Positions 1 through 8,916 of a stretch of DNA of 64,000 nt are shown here, one piece after another (position 1 is the stretch's first letter; every line of letters begins with the position of its first letter). The notes under the pieces are model-generated. The model was not told the DNA's origin and searched no databases. It was given only the letters and a program-made list of their open reading frames with translations. Source of the DNA: Novosphingobium sp. JCM 18896 (lineage in GTDB: Bacteria; Pseudomonadota; Alphaproteobacteria; Sphingomonadales; Sphingomonadaceae); assembly GCF_025938095.1 (NCBI RefSeq), contig NZ_JAPCZF010000007.1:62001-126000 (forward strand), given 5' to 3'. Position numbers and translations under genes: made by a program.

Positions 1-956
1 ACGAACAGATCGACGCTCGGAGCCGAGCGGAAGGCACGCGGCTCTCCGCCCGGCTCGGCTATGAAATCGCGTTCTCCCATGGCGAGCAGGACCGGAACGG
101 TCACGGCAGCTGCTTCGGGGATAACGATGCCCGGCGTCATGACGCTTCTCGAGGCCTTGCCCGCGATTCCCGTGGCGGCCCAGGGAACCGTCGGGGCTCC
201 GATCGGCGGGATACCGTCAGCCGCGTACTCGTAGTGTGAAATGTCGGTGGCGATGACGTCCTCGGACACGTCATCGAAATAGGAGCTCCACTGCAACGCG
301 GTGAGACCACCGCCATCGGTTCCTGAAGCCTGACTGGCTTCGACCTCGTCGAGATTCAGGATCCCGCCGGGCCTATCAGCGGCTATGTCCCTGCTGAACC
401 ATGGCACCACGACGGGCGGCAGTCCCGGAGGCGTGGGCGGATGATTATGAAATAGACCGTACCCCAGCACGACGACGCCGTCGTAGCAGCGATGATGGGC
501 CTGCTGCATGATCGTCAGGCAACCACCAAGCGAATGTCCGAGCCCGATACGGACAGGCTGGATGACGGGTGGGAGGTTGGGACAGAGCATCCCGTTGGCC
601 AGCCGCAGCAGGATTTCCTCTTCGGCTCGCCGGTTGATCTCGCAGACGGCCGGAAGGCTCAGGGTGTCAAACGGATGCCGCGAGCTCTCACCTGTCCCGA
701 CGTTGTCGAGCGCCACGAAGATCCAGCCGCGGCGCGCATGCCAGTCGGCTTGTGCCCCGCTCCCGGGCCCAGGGAGATCGCAGGTAAAATAGGCGCGCGA
801 ATAGCTTCCCGCAGGCTTTGAAAAGCAGATGATCGGAGGGTCGCTGAGCGCATCCGCCGGCGGTAAGACAACCGTTGCCGCGACTTGCGCGTATTCCGCA
901 ATGCCGGGCACGTCGACGTCGATTCTCAGCTCGATACTTGCCGTCAATCCCGCCAC
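1..956 (-). CDS. alpha/beta hydrolase, C-terminus cut by window edge
   Basis: Reading leftward from a GTG at 956 gives an open frame to the window edge, so the C-terminus is missing. An in-frame TAG lies four codons before this GTG, so GTG 956 or the TTG just inside it is the start. The nucleophile elbow GLGHSLGG is near residue 147, and a segment RRGWIFVALDNVGTGESS near residue 80 matches the pre-elbow region of this fold. The order of motifs and the text around them resemble the complete hydrolase at 5158-6117 (GGGHSMG, HLGVGESSRAP), so the two are probably paralogues. It is divergent from the AraC regulator at 1177. Substrate is unknown; an ester or lactone is likely for the fold. No clear signal peptide is seen. 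Confidence 0.75.
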   Translation of the reverse strand, partial: MAGLTASIELRIDVDVPGIAEYAQVAATVVLPPADALSDPPIICFSKPAGSYSRAYFTCDLPGPGSGAQADWHARRGWIFVALDNVGTGESSRHPFDTLSLPAVCEINRRAEEEILLRLANGMLCPNLPPVIQPVRIGLGHSLGGCLTIMQQAHHRCYDGVVVLGYGLFHNHPPTPPGLPPVVVPWFSRDIAADRPGGILNLDEVEASQASGTDGGGLTALQWSSYFDDVSEDVIATDISHYEYAADGIPPIGAPTVPWAATGIAGKASRSVMTPGIVIPEAAAVTVPVLLAMGERDFIAEPGGEPRAFRSAPSVDLF

Positions 957-1176
957 CCCCCGGGGCTACGATGCAGATGCTCTGCCCAAACGATCCATCA
1001 CCTAACTGACGAATCTGCACGGGCATTACAATGCCGCCGGACCCTTGGTCAGTCGTTCTGGACGCCCGGCCAAGTTGCCGAGTTGACAGCCCTTCTCTCG
1101 GTCCTATCGTTTTCGCACGGACAACCGCCACGCGCCCACAAATGGTCGAAGATGGCATCCGGGAGAGACCAGATCG

Positions 1177-2193
1177 ATGAAAGGCGTGAATAGCCCGAGC
1201 CGCTCGCCGTCGATGGCCGATTTGCTGGAGGCGGTGGAGCTGCGCGGCAGAGGTTGGTGTTACGTCGACCTTTCCGATACGGGTGGCTACTCCGTAAAGC
1301 CAAGCGATGCCGTGTTCCTGCATGTGGTCCTTGCCGGCCAGGTCGTACTTGCAAGATCAGGCGGGGAACCGGTGCGGATTTGCACCGGCGAGGGCATTGT
1401 CGTCGCTTCTGGCGAAGCCCATGCAATCCGGGCCGGTGCGACCGCAAGCACGCAGACCTTGGACTTTCTGTCGACCGAACAAGATGTGGACATTCCCCCT
1501 ACGATCCGTCTCGGCCGAGCCGGCAACTATTGTGCCCGTCTCCTCACGGCCCGGCTCCGGATGTCCTGGCCCGAAGGACTTAGTAGAGCGTCAATTCCCC
1601 CAACACTTCGGCTGGGGCATTCCGTAGGATCATCTGCCGAAGACACGCTCGATCCGGCCCTGCTTTCACGATGTGGCTTCGGCCCAGGCGCCACGCTGGT
1701 CCTGACGCGACTGGCGTCGGCAATGCTCACCGATGCGTTGCGACGAGAGCTTCTGCACCGCAAGAAGAAGGACATCGCCATCGCCGATCCACTCGATGAA
1801 GCGCGCAATCTGGTCGAACTCAGTCCGGGCAAGGGATGGACTGTCGAGACGCTCGCCCGAGCCGTAGGAATGGGGAGATCAAATTTCTCTGCCCAGTTCA
1901 GTCAGAGCTACGGCAAGTCGCCGATGGAGTTCGTAACGTCGGTCCGCATGCAGAGAGCTGCCGAGCTGCTACGCGACAGCCATATGGCCCTCCAGGAAAT
2001 CAGCGAAATGGTCGGTTACGGCTGCGAGGCAGCGTTCAATCGGCGTTTCGCCAAGCATTTCGGAGTGACACCCGGCACGATGCGGTCGGCGTCCGCGGCG
2101 ACGCAAGAGATCACCCGTTCGTCACGCGAGTTCAGCGTGCTTTCCGGCAGCCTCACCCGCCCTGCAGCTATTCGTCGGCCGGCTGCGGCTTAG
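1177..2193 (+). CDS. AraC family transcriptional regulator
   Basis: The 338-residue protein has an N-terminal cupin-like sensing domain (about residues 15-200) and a C-terminal AraC double helix-turn-helix (about 210-310). The second helix region reads LQEISEMVGYGCEAAFNRRF followed by FGVTPGTMR, the usual AraC signature with the F/P-G-x-x-P ending. The sensing domain is of the kind that starts 'L.AVELRGRGWCYVDL' and contains 'GEGIVVASGEAHAI', typical of AraC proteins next to short-chain dehydrogenase or hydrolase genes. It is divergent from the hydrolase that ends at the window edge, and probably regulates it or the SDR-ADH-hydrolase genes at 3194-6117. The effector cannot be read from sequence. 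Confidence 0.9.
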   Translation: MKGVNSPSRSPSMADLLEAVELRGRGWCYVDLSDTGGYSVKPSDAVFLHVVLAGQVVLARSGGEPVRICTGEGIVVASGEAHAIRAGATASTQTLDFLSTEQDVDIPPTIRLGRAGNYCARLLTARLRMSWPEGLSRASIPPTLRLGHSVGSSAEDTLDPALLSRCGFGPGATLVLTRLASAMLTDALRRELLHRKKKDIAIADPLDEARNLVELSPGKGWTVETLARAVGMGRSNFSAQFSQSYGKSPMEFVTSVRMQRAAELLRDSHMALQEISEMVGYGCEAAFNRRFAKHFGVTPGTMRSASAATQEITRSSREFSVLSGSLTRPAAIRRPAAA

Positions 2194-2370
2194 CCAAGCC
2201 ATTGTTCGGGAAGCTTTGCATTGCCCTGCGAAGGCAAAGACGGGCCGCAAAAACTTCCTCGATTATCGGAGCCGGCCGATTATCCAAAAACGCCAGTCTT
2301 TGAGATCACGGTCAAAGCAAACCGCCTTGGTCCGAGTTCGATCGCTAGACCCGCCACTCTAGCTTGCTGC

Positions 2371-3081
2371 CTATTTGCCCCAAATCCGCCTGTGCATTTC
2401 GGCCCGCGCGCGATTGGCGGCGAGGACCGCGATCTGCTCATCCCCGGCAGCGATCGCATCAAGTTCCAGTCGCGTGGCCCGTCGCCAGGCCTCCACGAAC
2501 AAGGCGTGGCTCGACGCATCGTCTTCCCCTGCGGGTGACGTCGCGAACCGGCGCCGGGCGAAGTTCGCGTTGATGTTGAAGATCAGTTCCACGTAAGGAC
2601 TTTCCAAGAGCGTGAACAGCTCGGCGCGGATCTTGTGCTCGAATTTCTGGATCGCACTGAAACTCGCATCCCTGGGAAGACGCTCCAGGGCGCGCTGGCC
2701 GCGGGCGACTAGCTTGAGGAGCCGCTCGTCCCGGAGTGCCGTTGCCTTGCGTACCGTTTCCACCCAGAGCGCCGTCGCAACGTGTGTCAGATCCTCGGGA
2801 CTGGCCTGGAGCACCTCCAGATAACTCGCGACCGTCGCCTCGATGAAGCTCGCGTCCGGCCTTGCGCAAAAGTAGCCGCCATTGTTACCGCGCCTGACCC
2901 GCAATAGTCCTTCGCGCTCGAGTACGCGCGCGGCCTGCCGGACTGTAGGCTTCGAGGCGCCGAGAAGCCGTTCGAGCGCTTCCTCGTTGCCCAGGAATTC
3001 GTCGTTTGCGCGCGCCAGCGTCACGGCTCGCAGACGCGAGACGACCTCGGGGACGTTAGACCGGTGGTTCGATGCTGGCAC
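2371..3081 (-). CDS. GntR family regulator (FCD type)
   Basis: This 236-residue protein has a winged helix at about residues 10-70 (LLGASKPTVRQAARVLEREGLLRVRRGNNGGYF) and a helical C-terminal ligand domain of FCD type, with a histidine-bearing segment HKIRAELFTLLESPYVELIF. The order and length match FadR-subfamily GntR regulators. It is divergent from the SDR gene at 3194 across 112 bp of AT-rich DNA holding an inverted repeat, so it is the best candidate regulator of the SDR-ADH-hydrolase operon. FCD regulators usually respond to small carboxylic acids of the pathway they control; which one is not visible here. Confidence 0.9.
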   Translation of the reverse strand: MPASNHRSNVPEVVSRLRAVTLARANDEFLGNEEALERLLGASKPTVRQAARVLEREGLLRVRRGNNGGYFCARPDASFIEATVASYLEVLQASPEDLTHVATALWVETVRKATALRDERLLKLVARGQRALERLPRDASFSAIQKFEHKIRAELFTLLESPYVELIFNINANFARRRFATSPAGEDDASSHALFVEAWRRATRLELDAIAAGDEQIAVLAANRARAEMHRRIWGK

Positions 3082-3133
3082 GTACAGACCTTCGAGGTGG
3101 AGCGGTTGAGAAGCTCAAAACGATATTTGATTT

Positions 3134-3160
3134 GGTGATTTTTTCAATGTTACTGTCACC
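3134..3160. promoter_or_regulatory. candidate GntR operator in divergent promoter
   Basis: The arms GGTGA (3134-3138) and TCACC (3156-3160) form an inverted repeat with a 17-base spacer. A second, overlapping pair, TTGA (3127-3130) and TCAA (3144-3147), is also present. The stretch is far richer in A and T than its surroundings and sits between gntR (starts 3081, minus) and the SDR gene (starts 3194, plus). The role as operator is inferred only from position and symmetry. Confidence 0.3.
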
Positions 3161-3193
3161 TAAAGAGCAAAGAGATAACGATTCGGGACGACG

Positions 3194-4054
3194 ATGACCG
3201 GCGATGCGAAGACTGCTGTCGTGACGGGTGCCAGCTCGGGCGTTGGCCTCGCCGGCGCGATCGAATTGGCTCGGTTGGGCTGGAATGTCATCGCCCTGGG
3301 ACGCAATCCCGAACGAAGTGCGGAAGCGCTGACCACGATCCGCGGCGCCGCGACGTCCGGGGCGAAGATCGAGATGATCGTAGGCGACCTCGACCTACTC
3401 GCGGGCACGGCACGGATGGCCGACGGAATCCTGAGCACCACCGGCAAGATCGACGCCCTGATCAACAACGCCGGCGGCGTGCGCAACCGGCGCGAAATCA
3501 CCCCCGAGGGCAACGAGGCGACCTTCGCGGGCAATTATCTCGGCCACTTCCTGCTCACGAAGCGGTTGCTGCCCGCGCTGCGCCTGGGCGCGCAAAGCGG
3601 CAAGGCGCGGATCGTAAATGTATCTTCCGAGGGCCACCGTCAGGCCCCTGAGTTCGATTGGGCCGATCTCCAGGGCACGAACAACTGGGTATCAGGGCGC
3701 AACTACTGTCTGGCGAAGCTCTGCAATCTGCTCTTCACCTTTGAACTGGCGCGGCGTCTCGAAGCTGACGGCATCGTCGCCCACGGAATGCATCCTGGCG
3801 AAGCAGCCACCAACTTTTCGAGCTACGCCGTTCCGGAAATGCAGGCCTACATCGCCAGTCTTGAGACGATCTCGCCGCATGTGGCAGGGCGCACGATCGC
3901 GTGGCTGACGGCCTCCGACGAAGCCGCCTGCACGACGGGCGGGTACTACTTCGATCGCGAGCTCGTGACGCCCGCCCCATCGGCCAGCAATGCCAGCGAC
4001 GCCGCGCGGCTCTGGACCGAGAGCCAGGCCCTGCTCGCCCGGGCTGGCTATTGA
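3194..4054 (+). CDS. SDR family NAD(P)-dependent oxidoreductase
   Basis: The 286-residue protein has the Rossmann glycine motif TGASSGVG near residue 12, the NNAG motif (INNAGGVRN, near 93) and the catalytic YxxxK (NYCLAK, near 173) with a serine in IVNVSSEGH about 26 residues earlier. The fill between motifs resembles retinol/WW-domain-oxidoreductase-like SDRs. It is the first gene of a tight operon with an alcohol dehydrogenase (30 bp downstream) and an alpha/beta hydrolase, so alcohol or ketone oxidation in a small catabolic pathway is likely. The GntR gene is divergent. Substrate not determinable. Confidence 0.92.
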   Translation: MTGDAKTAVVTGASSGVGLAGAIELARLGWNVIALGRNPERSAEALTTIRGAATSGAKIEMIVGDLDLLAGTARMADGILSTTGKIDALINNAGGVRNRREITPEGNEATFAGNYLGHFLLTKRLLPALRLGAQSGKARIVNVSSEGHRQAPEFDWADLQGTNNWVSGRNYCLAKLCNLLFTFELARRLEADGIVAHGMHPGEAATNFSSYAVPEMQAYIASLETISPHVAGRTIAWLTASDEAACTTGGYYFDRELVTPAPSASNASDAARLWTESQALLARAGY

Positions 4055-4083
4055 ACCAGAACATGGACCAGAGGACTTCACGC

Positions 4084-5109
4084 ATGGCACCGCAGACCTT
4101 CAAGGCCGCCATCTTCCGCGGGGTAGGCAGCATCGACGTGGTAGACCTTCCGTACCCGCCCTGCGGTGACGACGAGGCGATAGTCCGCAACGTGCTCACG
4201 GGCATCTGCGGCTCGGACATCTCCGCATTTCATAAGCACACGCCGGAAAGCCGGATCTGGATCGACGAGGAGTTCGGGCACGAGGCGATCAGCGAAGTGG
4301 TCGAGCTCGGCAAGAACGTGACAGGTCTCGCGATCGGCGACCGGGTCTTCGTCAACCAGGACAGGGCCTTTCGCGATGCGCGCCGTATCTCGGCGACGGG
4401 AGGCTTTTCCAACTATCTGCGGATCCCCCAATGCGAGGTCGGCTATAGCCTGCTGCCGATCGACAACGACCTGCCGACGCGAACGGCCGTACTGTTCGAA
4501 CCCTTCGTCATCGGCGCGCGGGCCGTTCAGGGCCTGCTGCCTCAGGCGGGCGATACCGCCATCGTCTTCGGCGCCGGCATCATCGGCATGACCAGCGCGA
4601 TCATGCTCGACTGGCTGGGCTGCAAAAAGGTGATGGTCGTCGACTATTCCGATTTCCGGCTCGAGAACGCGCGCCGGCTCGGCTTCCTGACCTGCAACCC
4701 CCGCCGCGAAGACCTGAAGGCGAAAGCCATCGCCGAGTTCGGTACGCAGCGCGGATATCCGTCCGAGAAGTGCGGCGCGCAGCTCTATGTCGACTGCGTT
4801 GGAGTGCCGTCGGTCATCCACGATTTCGCGGCCCTGGCCCGTCCTGGTGCCAGCATGTCCATCGTCGGCGTCCATAAGGAAGCCACTTCGCTCAACTTCA
4901 CCGAGATTGCCTTCAACAACTGGCAAATCCGCGGCTGCGGCAGCGAGACTACCGAAAACCTGCTGCCGGTTATTCTCGAGATGATGCGTTCGAGGCGATA
5001 TGACCTCTCGTCGCTCGTTACCCACGAGTTTCCGGTCGATCAAATCAGCGAGGCAATCGCGCTCGCGGCCAAACCCGACGAGGCGCAGAAGGTCTGCATC
5101 TCGTTCTGA
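4084..5109 (+). CDS. zinc-dependent alcohol dehydrogenase, MDR superfamily
   Basis: Start chosen at ATG 4084, with AGAGGA eight bases upstream; an in-frame ATG at 4063 is possible. The 341-residue protein has the GroES-like catalytic domain with GICGSD (catalytic Cys, near residue 40) and GHEA (His-Glu, near 63), then a Rossmann domain with VFGAGIIGM near 162. The four-cysteine structural zinc lobe normally found after the GDRV motif is absent: GDRVFVNQDRAFRDARR goes straight to GGFSNY. Such loss is known in several MDR branches, for example sorbitol dehydrogenases. It follows the SDR by 30 bp and precedes the hydrolase, and probably oxidises or reduces an intermediate of the same pathway. 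Confidence 0.9.
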   Translation: MAPQTFKAAIFRGVGSIDVVDLPYPPCGDDEAIVRNVLTGICGSDISAFHKHTPESRIWIDEEFGHEAISEVVELGKNVTGLAIGDRVFVNQDRAFRDARRISATGGFSNYLRIPQCEVGYSLLPIDNDLPTRTAVLFEPFVIGARAVQGLLPQAGDTAIVFGAGIIGMTSAIMLDWLGCKKVMVVDYSDFRLENARRLGFLTCNPRREDLKAKAIAEFGTQRGYPSEKCGAQLYVDCVGVPSVIHDFAALARPGASMSIVGVHKEATSLNFTEIAFNNWQIRGCGSETTENLLPVILEMMRSRRYDLSSLVTHEFPVDQISEAIALAAKPDEAQKVCISF

Positions 5110-5157
5110 CGCGCCCTTCGCGGGCGAGAGGACAAACCAGCAACGAGGAGTTCAGCC

Positions 5158-6117
5158 GTGGGACCGATTGCTCTCGACGTGGAGGTGACGGACTCCCTGC
5201 CACCCGACGTCACCGACGGAAAGCGGCTTACGATATCGGCTTGGCTGTTCTTCCCCGACGATCCGGTGACATTGGGCGAGCGCCCCGTGACGATGACCCT
5301 GCTAGCCGGCGGCAGTTACGACAAGCGCTACCATCATGCCGTCATTCCGGGATTTTCCGGCTATAGCGCTGCCGAACACCTTGCCGCACTCGGCAATGTC
5401 GTGATCCTTGCCGACCATTTGGGGGTCGGCGAAAGTTCGCGCGCACCCAATCAGTCGAAAGCCACGCGCCAGATCTGTGCGAGCGCCATGCATGCAGCCG
5501 TTGAGGAGATCCATCGGCGCCTCGCTGAGGGTGACGTTCACCCTACCCTCCCGCCGCTCGCTGCACCCGTGCGGATCGGTGGCGGGCACTCGATGGGGGC
5601 CATGCAGACGGTTGTCCAGCAAGCCCGGCACCGGACCTATGATGCGATCATGTTCCTCGGCTACACGACGCAGGGCGTACATTTCTATCACGGGACGACG
5701 CGCGTTCGCGCGGGCGACTACATGCCCCCCGAGCCCTATGTGGACTATGCGGAAAACGACCGCGCGGCCCAGCGCTATAATTTCTATTGGGGCGACGTAC
5801 CTGCGCAGGTCATCGCTTTCGACGATACTTTGGCCGTCCCAACGCCCACCCAGATCGGGCTCGATTCCATCAGGCTCGACATCATCAAGGAGGATGCGGC
5901 TGCGATCGACGTGCCGGTTTTCTTCGGTAACAGCGAGCGCGACGTCTCGCCAGATCCGCAAGCCGAGGCAGCGCGTTTTTCCCGTTGCACCGATTTCACA
6001 ATGTATCTGCTTCCGCACGCAGCACACTGCCAGACCTACGCCGGAACGCGGCAATTGTTCTGGGACCGCATGCATGGCTGGTCCCGATCCGTAACGTGGC
6101 CTAGTCCCCCCGCCTAG
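5158..6117 (+). CDS. alpha/beta hydrolase
   Basis: GTG start at 5158, preceded by GAGGAG. The 319-residue protein has the elbow GGGHSMGAMQ near residue 140, a preceding HLGVGESSRAPN near residue 84, and a late aspartate in GNSERDVSPDPQ followed by HAAHCQTY, which gives a Ser-Asp-His triad. No signal peptide. It is the third gene of the SDR-ADH-hydrolase operon, 48 bp after the ADH, and resembles the partial hydrolase at the left edge. A hydrolase with two dehydrogenases suggests ester or lactone opening in the same pathway; the substrate is unknown. Confidence 0.9.
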   Translation: MGPIALDVEVTDSLPPDVTDGKRLTISAWLFFPDDPVTLGERPVTMTLLAGGSYDKRYHHAVIPGFSGYSAAEHLAALGNVVILADHLGVGESSRAPNQSKATRQICASAMHAAVEEIHRRLAEGDVHPTLPPLAAPVRIGGGHSMGAMQTVVQQARHRTYDAIMFLGYTTQGVHFYHGTTRVRAGDYMPPEPYVDYAENDRAAQRYNFYWGDVPAQVIAFDDTLAVPTPTQIGLDSIRLDIIKEDAAAIDVPVFFGNSERDVSPDPQAEAARFSRCTDFTMYLLPHAAHCQTYAGTRQLFWDRMHGWSRSVTWPSPPA

Positions 6118-6419
6118 ACTGTCACTTCCCGTCGCCGCGCGTCGCAAAGCAGAAATTTTCCACGCTAGCAGTCGCGAACACCCCAAAGATGGTCGATCAT
6201 TGCGCCAAACTGTGGGTGACCGAAGACGAGTATCGGAGGTGCCATCCGGAATTCGGAGCGATCGCGGTCTTGACGCTGTCGGCTAAACTCGAAAGTCGCG
6301 CCCAAAGCGTCGCGAAGGCCCCGTGAACGGCGGCTCGGTCGGCAAACAATGATGTTGTGTGTAAGCCGCCCGACACCGGCGTTGACCCACGATGTTCAAC
6401 TCGGCATAGGAACGGCCAC
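6118..6419. other. intergenic, no gene found
   Basis: This stretch separates the hydrolase operon from the fluoride riboswitch. No frame on either strand gives a convincing protein; open frames here are short and lack recognisable domains or ribosome sites. It presumably carries the promoter for the riboswitch transcript, but I cannot pick out -35 and -10 boxes with confidence. Confidence 0.5.
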
Positions 6420-6484
6420 GGCAATGGATTTCTGCCGGGCATCGTGCCGAACCGCCCTCGCAAGGGCCGATGATTCCTACCAGG
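6420..6484 (+). promoter_or_regulatory. fluoride riboswitch (crcB motif)
   Basis: The conserved blocks of the fluoride aptamer appear in order: GGCAATGGATTTCTGCC at the 5' side, then AACCGCC (about 6449-6455), a small stem with CCCTCGCAAGGG, and CCGATGATTCCTAC (about 6467-6480). This follows the consensus GGxxATGG...CC, AACCGC, stem, xTGATGxTxCCTAC known from proteobacterial crcB-motif RNAs. The element lies just upstream of a gene of the CLC-F (fluoride exporter) type, whose AAGGAGGAA ribosome site lies about 15 bases past the aptamer. No T-run terminator is seen, so control of translation is more likely than of transcription. Confidence 0.88.
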
Positions 6485-6509
6485 CGCCGCAAGGCAGCAA
6501 GGAGGAATC

Positions 6510-7893
6510 GTGCGCGCGACTTTTCAGAACCTGTTCGACGGATTGAACCTGGCCGCCTTCGTGCGCCATCGACACGACCACGCGGTGTCGGTTCTGCGCT
6601 GGGTGCTACTGTTGGTCCCGATGGCCGTCGGCGTCGGGACGCTCTGCGCCGCATTCCTCTGGAGCCTCGATGCGGCGACACGTGCACGGTTTGATCACCC
6701 TTGGCTACTGTTCCTGCTTCCGGTCGGCGGCGCCCTTGTCGCATTTGCCTACAATCTGACAGGCCGCAGCGTCGAAGCCGGCAACAACCTGATCGTCGAG
6801 CAGATCCACGAGCCGGACGGTGGCGTGCCCTTGCGGATGGCACCATTGGTGTTCACCGGTACTATTGTAACGCATCTGCTGGGCGGCTCGGCCGGCCGCG
6901 AAGGAACGGCGGTACAACTCGGCGGTAGCCTAGCCAGCGCCGTGGCCAGCCGGTTCCGCCTCGACGCGCCGAGCGTGCGCATTCTGCTGATGGCTGGCAT
7001 CGCCGCGGGCTTCGGCGCCGTCTTCGGCACGCCACTCGCAGGCGCTGTGTTTGCGCTCGAAGTTCTCGCGATCGGTCGCATCCAATACGCCGGCCTTGTT
7101 CCCTGCCTGCTAGCCGCGCTGGTCGGCGATTGGGTCTGCCTGGCCTGGGTATCCATCACACCCCTTATCTCGTCACCTATCCCCCACCGCCGCAAGCGAG
7201 CCGCTGCTGCTGGCGAAGGTCGCCGTGGCGGGCGTGCTGTTCGGGCTCGCTGGGCTGGCGTTTGCCGAAGCCAACCATGCGTGCGGCGGATTTCTAAAGC
7301 GGCGCGTTCCCTATGCGCCGCTGCGTGCGGCGCTGGGCGGCGTCGCGGTGATCGCACTGGTCAACCTGTGCGGTACGCGCGCCTATCTCGGCCTCGGCGT
7401 CTGGTCTGCGCTCCCCGGTGATCCGACTATCGCCGGGTTCTTCCACGATCCCGTCGATCCGTGGAGCTGGGCATTCAAGATGCTGTTCACTGTCGTCACG
7501 CTCAGCGCGGGGTTCAAAGGTGGCGAGGTGACGCCCTTGTTCTTCATCGGCGCTGCATTGGGCAACGCGCTGGCCGGCCTGCTTGGAGCGCCGGTCGACC
7601 TGTTCGCCGCAATCGGCTTCGTCGCGGTGTTCGCCGGTGCCGCCAATACTCCCCTGGCCTGTGCGATCATGGGGATCGAGTTGTTCGGATCGGCCTATGC
7701 CGTGCCGATCACCGTGGCCTGTTTCGTCGCTTATCTCTGCTCGGGGCACAGCGGCATTTACCTGTCGCAGCGCATCGCCGTACCCAAGCATCGCAGCCAT
7801 ACTCTGTCGCAGGAGGCGACCCTGCGCGAAGCCCGGGTACGCCGGCGGGAAAGCGCGGCAACCTCCTTACCCCATCCAAAAGCGAGTGATTGA
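6510..7893 (+). pseudogene. CLC-F type fluoride/H+ antiporter, frame broken by two one-base losses
   Basis: GTG start at 6510 after AAGGAGGAA. The first frame runs well to about 7148 and holds [12 protein letters not shown] and [12 protein letters not shown]; the last frame, from about 7195 to 7893, holds [15 protein letters not shown] and [11 protein letters not shown]. These are hallmarks of the CLC-F branch, which exports fluoride, not of chloride CLCs. Between them the expected family text ([17 protein letters not shown], then ASEPLLLAK) can be read only by restoring one base in the GGG at 7147-7149 and one more near 7192. So the gene is either inactivated or the assembly lost two bases. 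Intact length would be about 460 residues, normal for the family. The riboswitch upstream fits fluoride control. Confidence 0.85.
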
Positions 7894-8065
7894 TTTGGTA
7901 GCAGTGCTCTCGACCACGGCGGTCTAGGGTGACGGCCCGACCGAACGATGTGAATGGATGGCTGCTATCAGGGGCGAAGTTTGACGCCACGAACGTCCGC
8001 TATGTCGGCGAGACGAGCCCCCCCTAGGTCCTATGACTTTTTAACGTGACTGACCTTATCACGGA

Positions 8066-8725
8066 GTGATGTCCGAAGCCGCGCTCACCGACCACACCCG
8101 CCCGCCGATCGGTCCCCGAGCAATCCGCATAAGGTGGGTCGCGATAGCCGTCTTCGCCTGGTGGGTTGTGGATATAAACCTGCAAGACACAATCCTCATG
8201 ACACCGATTGACACTCGGATTCGCTGGACGGCCTTAATGGCCGGCCTTTTGAGCGGGTGCGGGTTTGGTTACGAGCTTTCGAAGCTGGATCGATCCGCAG
8301 CGCTTCCCGCTGCTCGCCGCATCCAAAGGCGCGCTCTAGTTTTCATCATGTGCTCGCTCGGTATGTTTTTCGGCGCGGTAATTGCCGATCAATTGGTTTG
8401 GCGCACAGCAAATCTGATCCAGTTCGCCGGCGCGCGCTCAGAAGTTTCAGTACGATCATTTCCAATTCGCGAAGTCTTTGGCGGACGAGGCGGCCCTCGG
8501 GTTTCGATCGGTTCGCGCGGTGAACTGGACCGCTTGCATATCTCACCAGAAGACTATCGCATTTTAGCCGGTCAAGGGAGACCGCGCCGACCCTGGATCC
8601 ACTGCCTGAAGCTGCTGCGCGAGACGACTGATACCGCAGTCAGGGTCTGGCTGCCTTCTCGCCATCGGCTCACATCGAAGCAGCGAACCGTGAGCTCGTG
8701 CCCCGCGAGTGTGCGGTGGATCTGA
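8066..8725 (+). CDS. hypothetical membrane protein
   Basis: The start is GTG 8066 or ATG 8069. The 219-residue product has hydrophobic segments at about residues 28-40, 53-67 and 88-108 (VFIMCSLGMFFGAVIADQL), so it is probably an inner-membrane protein with two or three spans. The C-terminal half is basic and soluble, with ISPEDYRILAG and VWLPSRH. I recognise no family. Base composition is less GC-rich than the flanking genes, which may mean recent acquisition. It stands alone between the CLC-F gene and the mscS region. Confidence 0.55.
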   Translation: MMSEAALTDHTRPPIGPRAIRIRWVAIAVFAWWVVDINLQDTILMTPIDTRIRWTALMAGLLSGCGFGYELSKLDRSAALPAARRIQRRALVFIMCSLGMFFGAVIADQLVWRTANLIQFAGARSEVSVRSFPIREVFGGRGGPRVSIGSRGELDRLHISPEDYRILAGQGRPRRPWIHCLKLLRETTDTAVRVWLPSRHRLTSKQRTVSSCPASVRWI

Positions 8726-8916
8726 CCTCTGCGATCGCATAACGCGCCGACTGCTTTCGAGGCCCTGATCCTCACGGCATTACGTCGGCTTCGTTGGCGT
8801 AGGCCCGCCAGCGCACCGGGATGTTGGCGACCACGCCAATGCCACCGAGGTAGCACGGTACCCAAACCCACGCAGATCGCCGGAACGCCCCCCACTGTTC
8901 ATGACGCCCGCCAACT

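Noticed and set aside
5112-5126. CGCCC-TTCGC-GGGCG hairpin between the ADH and hydrolase genes
   Set aside because: Short stem, no T-run, and the genes are clearly in one operon; probably chance in GC-rich DNA.
8772-8916. Minus-strand reading CYLGGIGVVANIPVRWRAY
   Set aside because: It has a hydrophobic stretch but no start in a sensible place and no family; may be chance or an old remnant.
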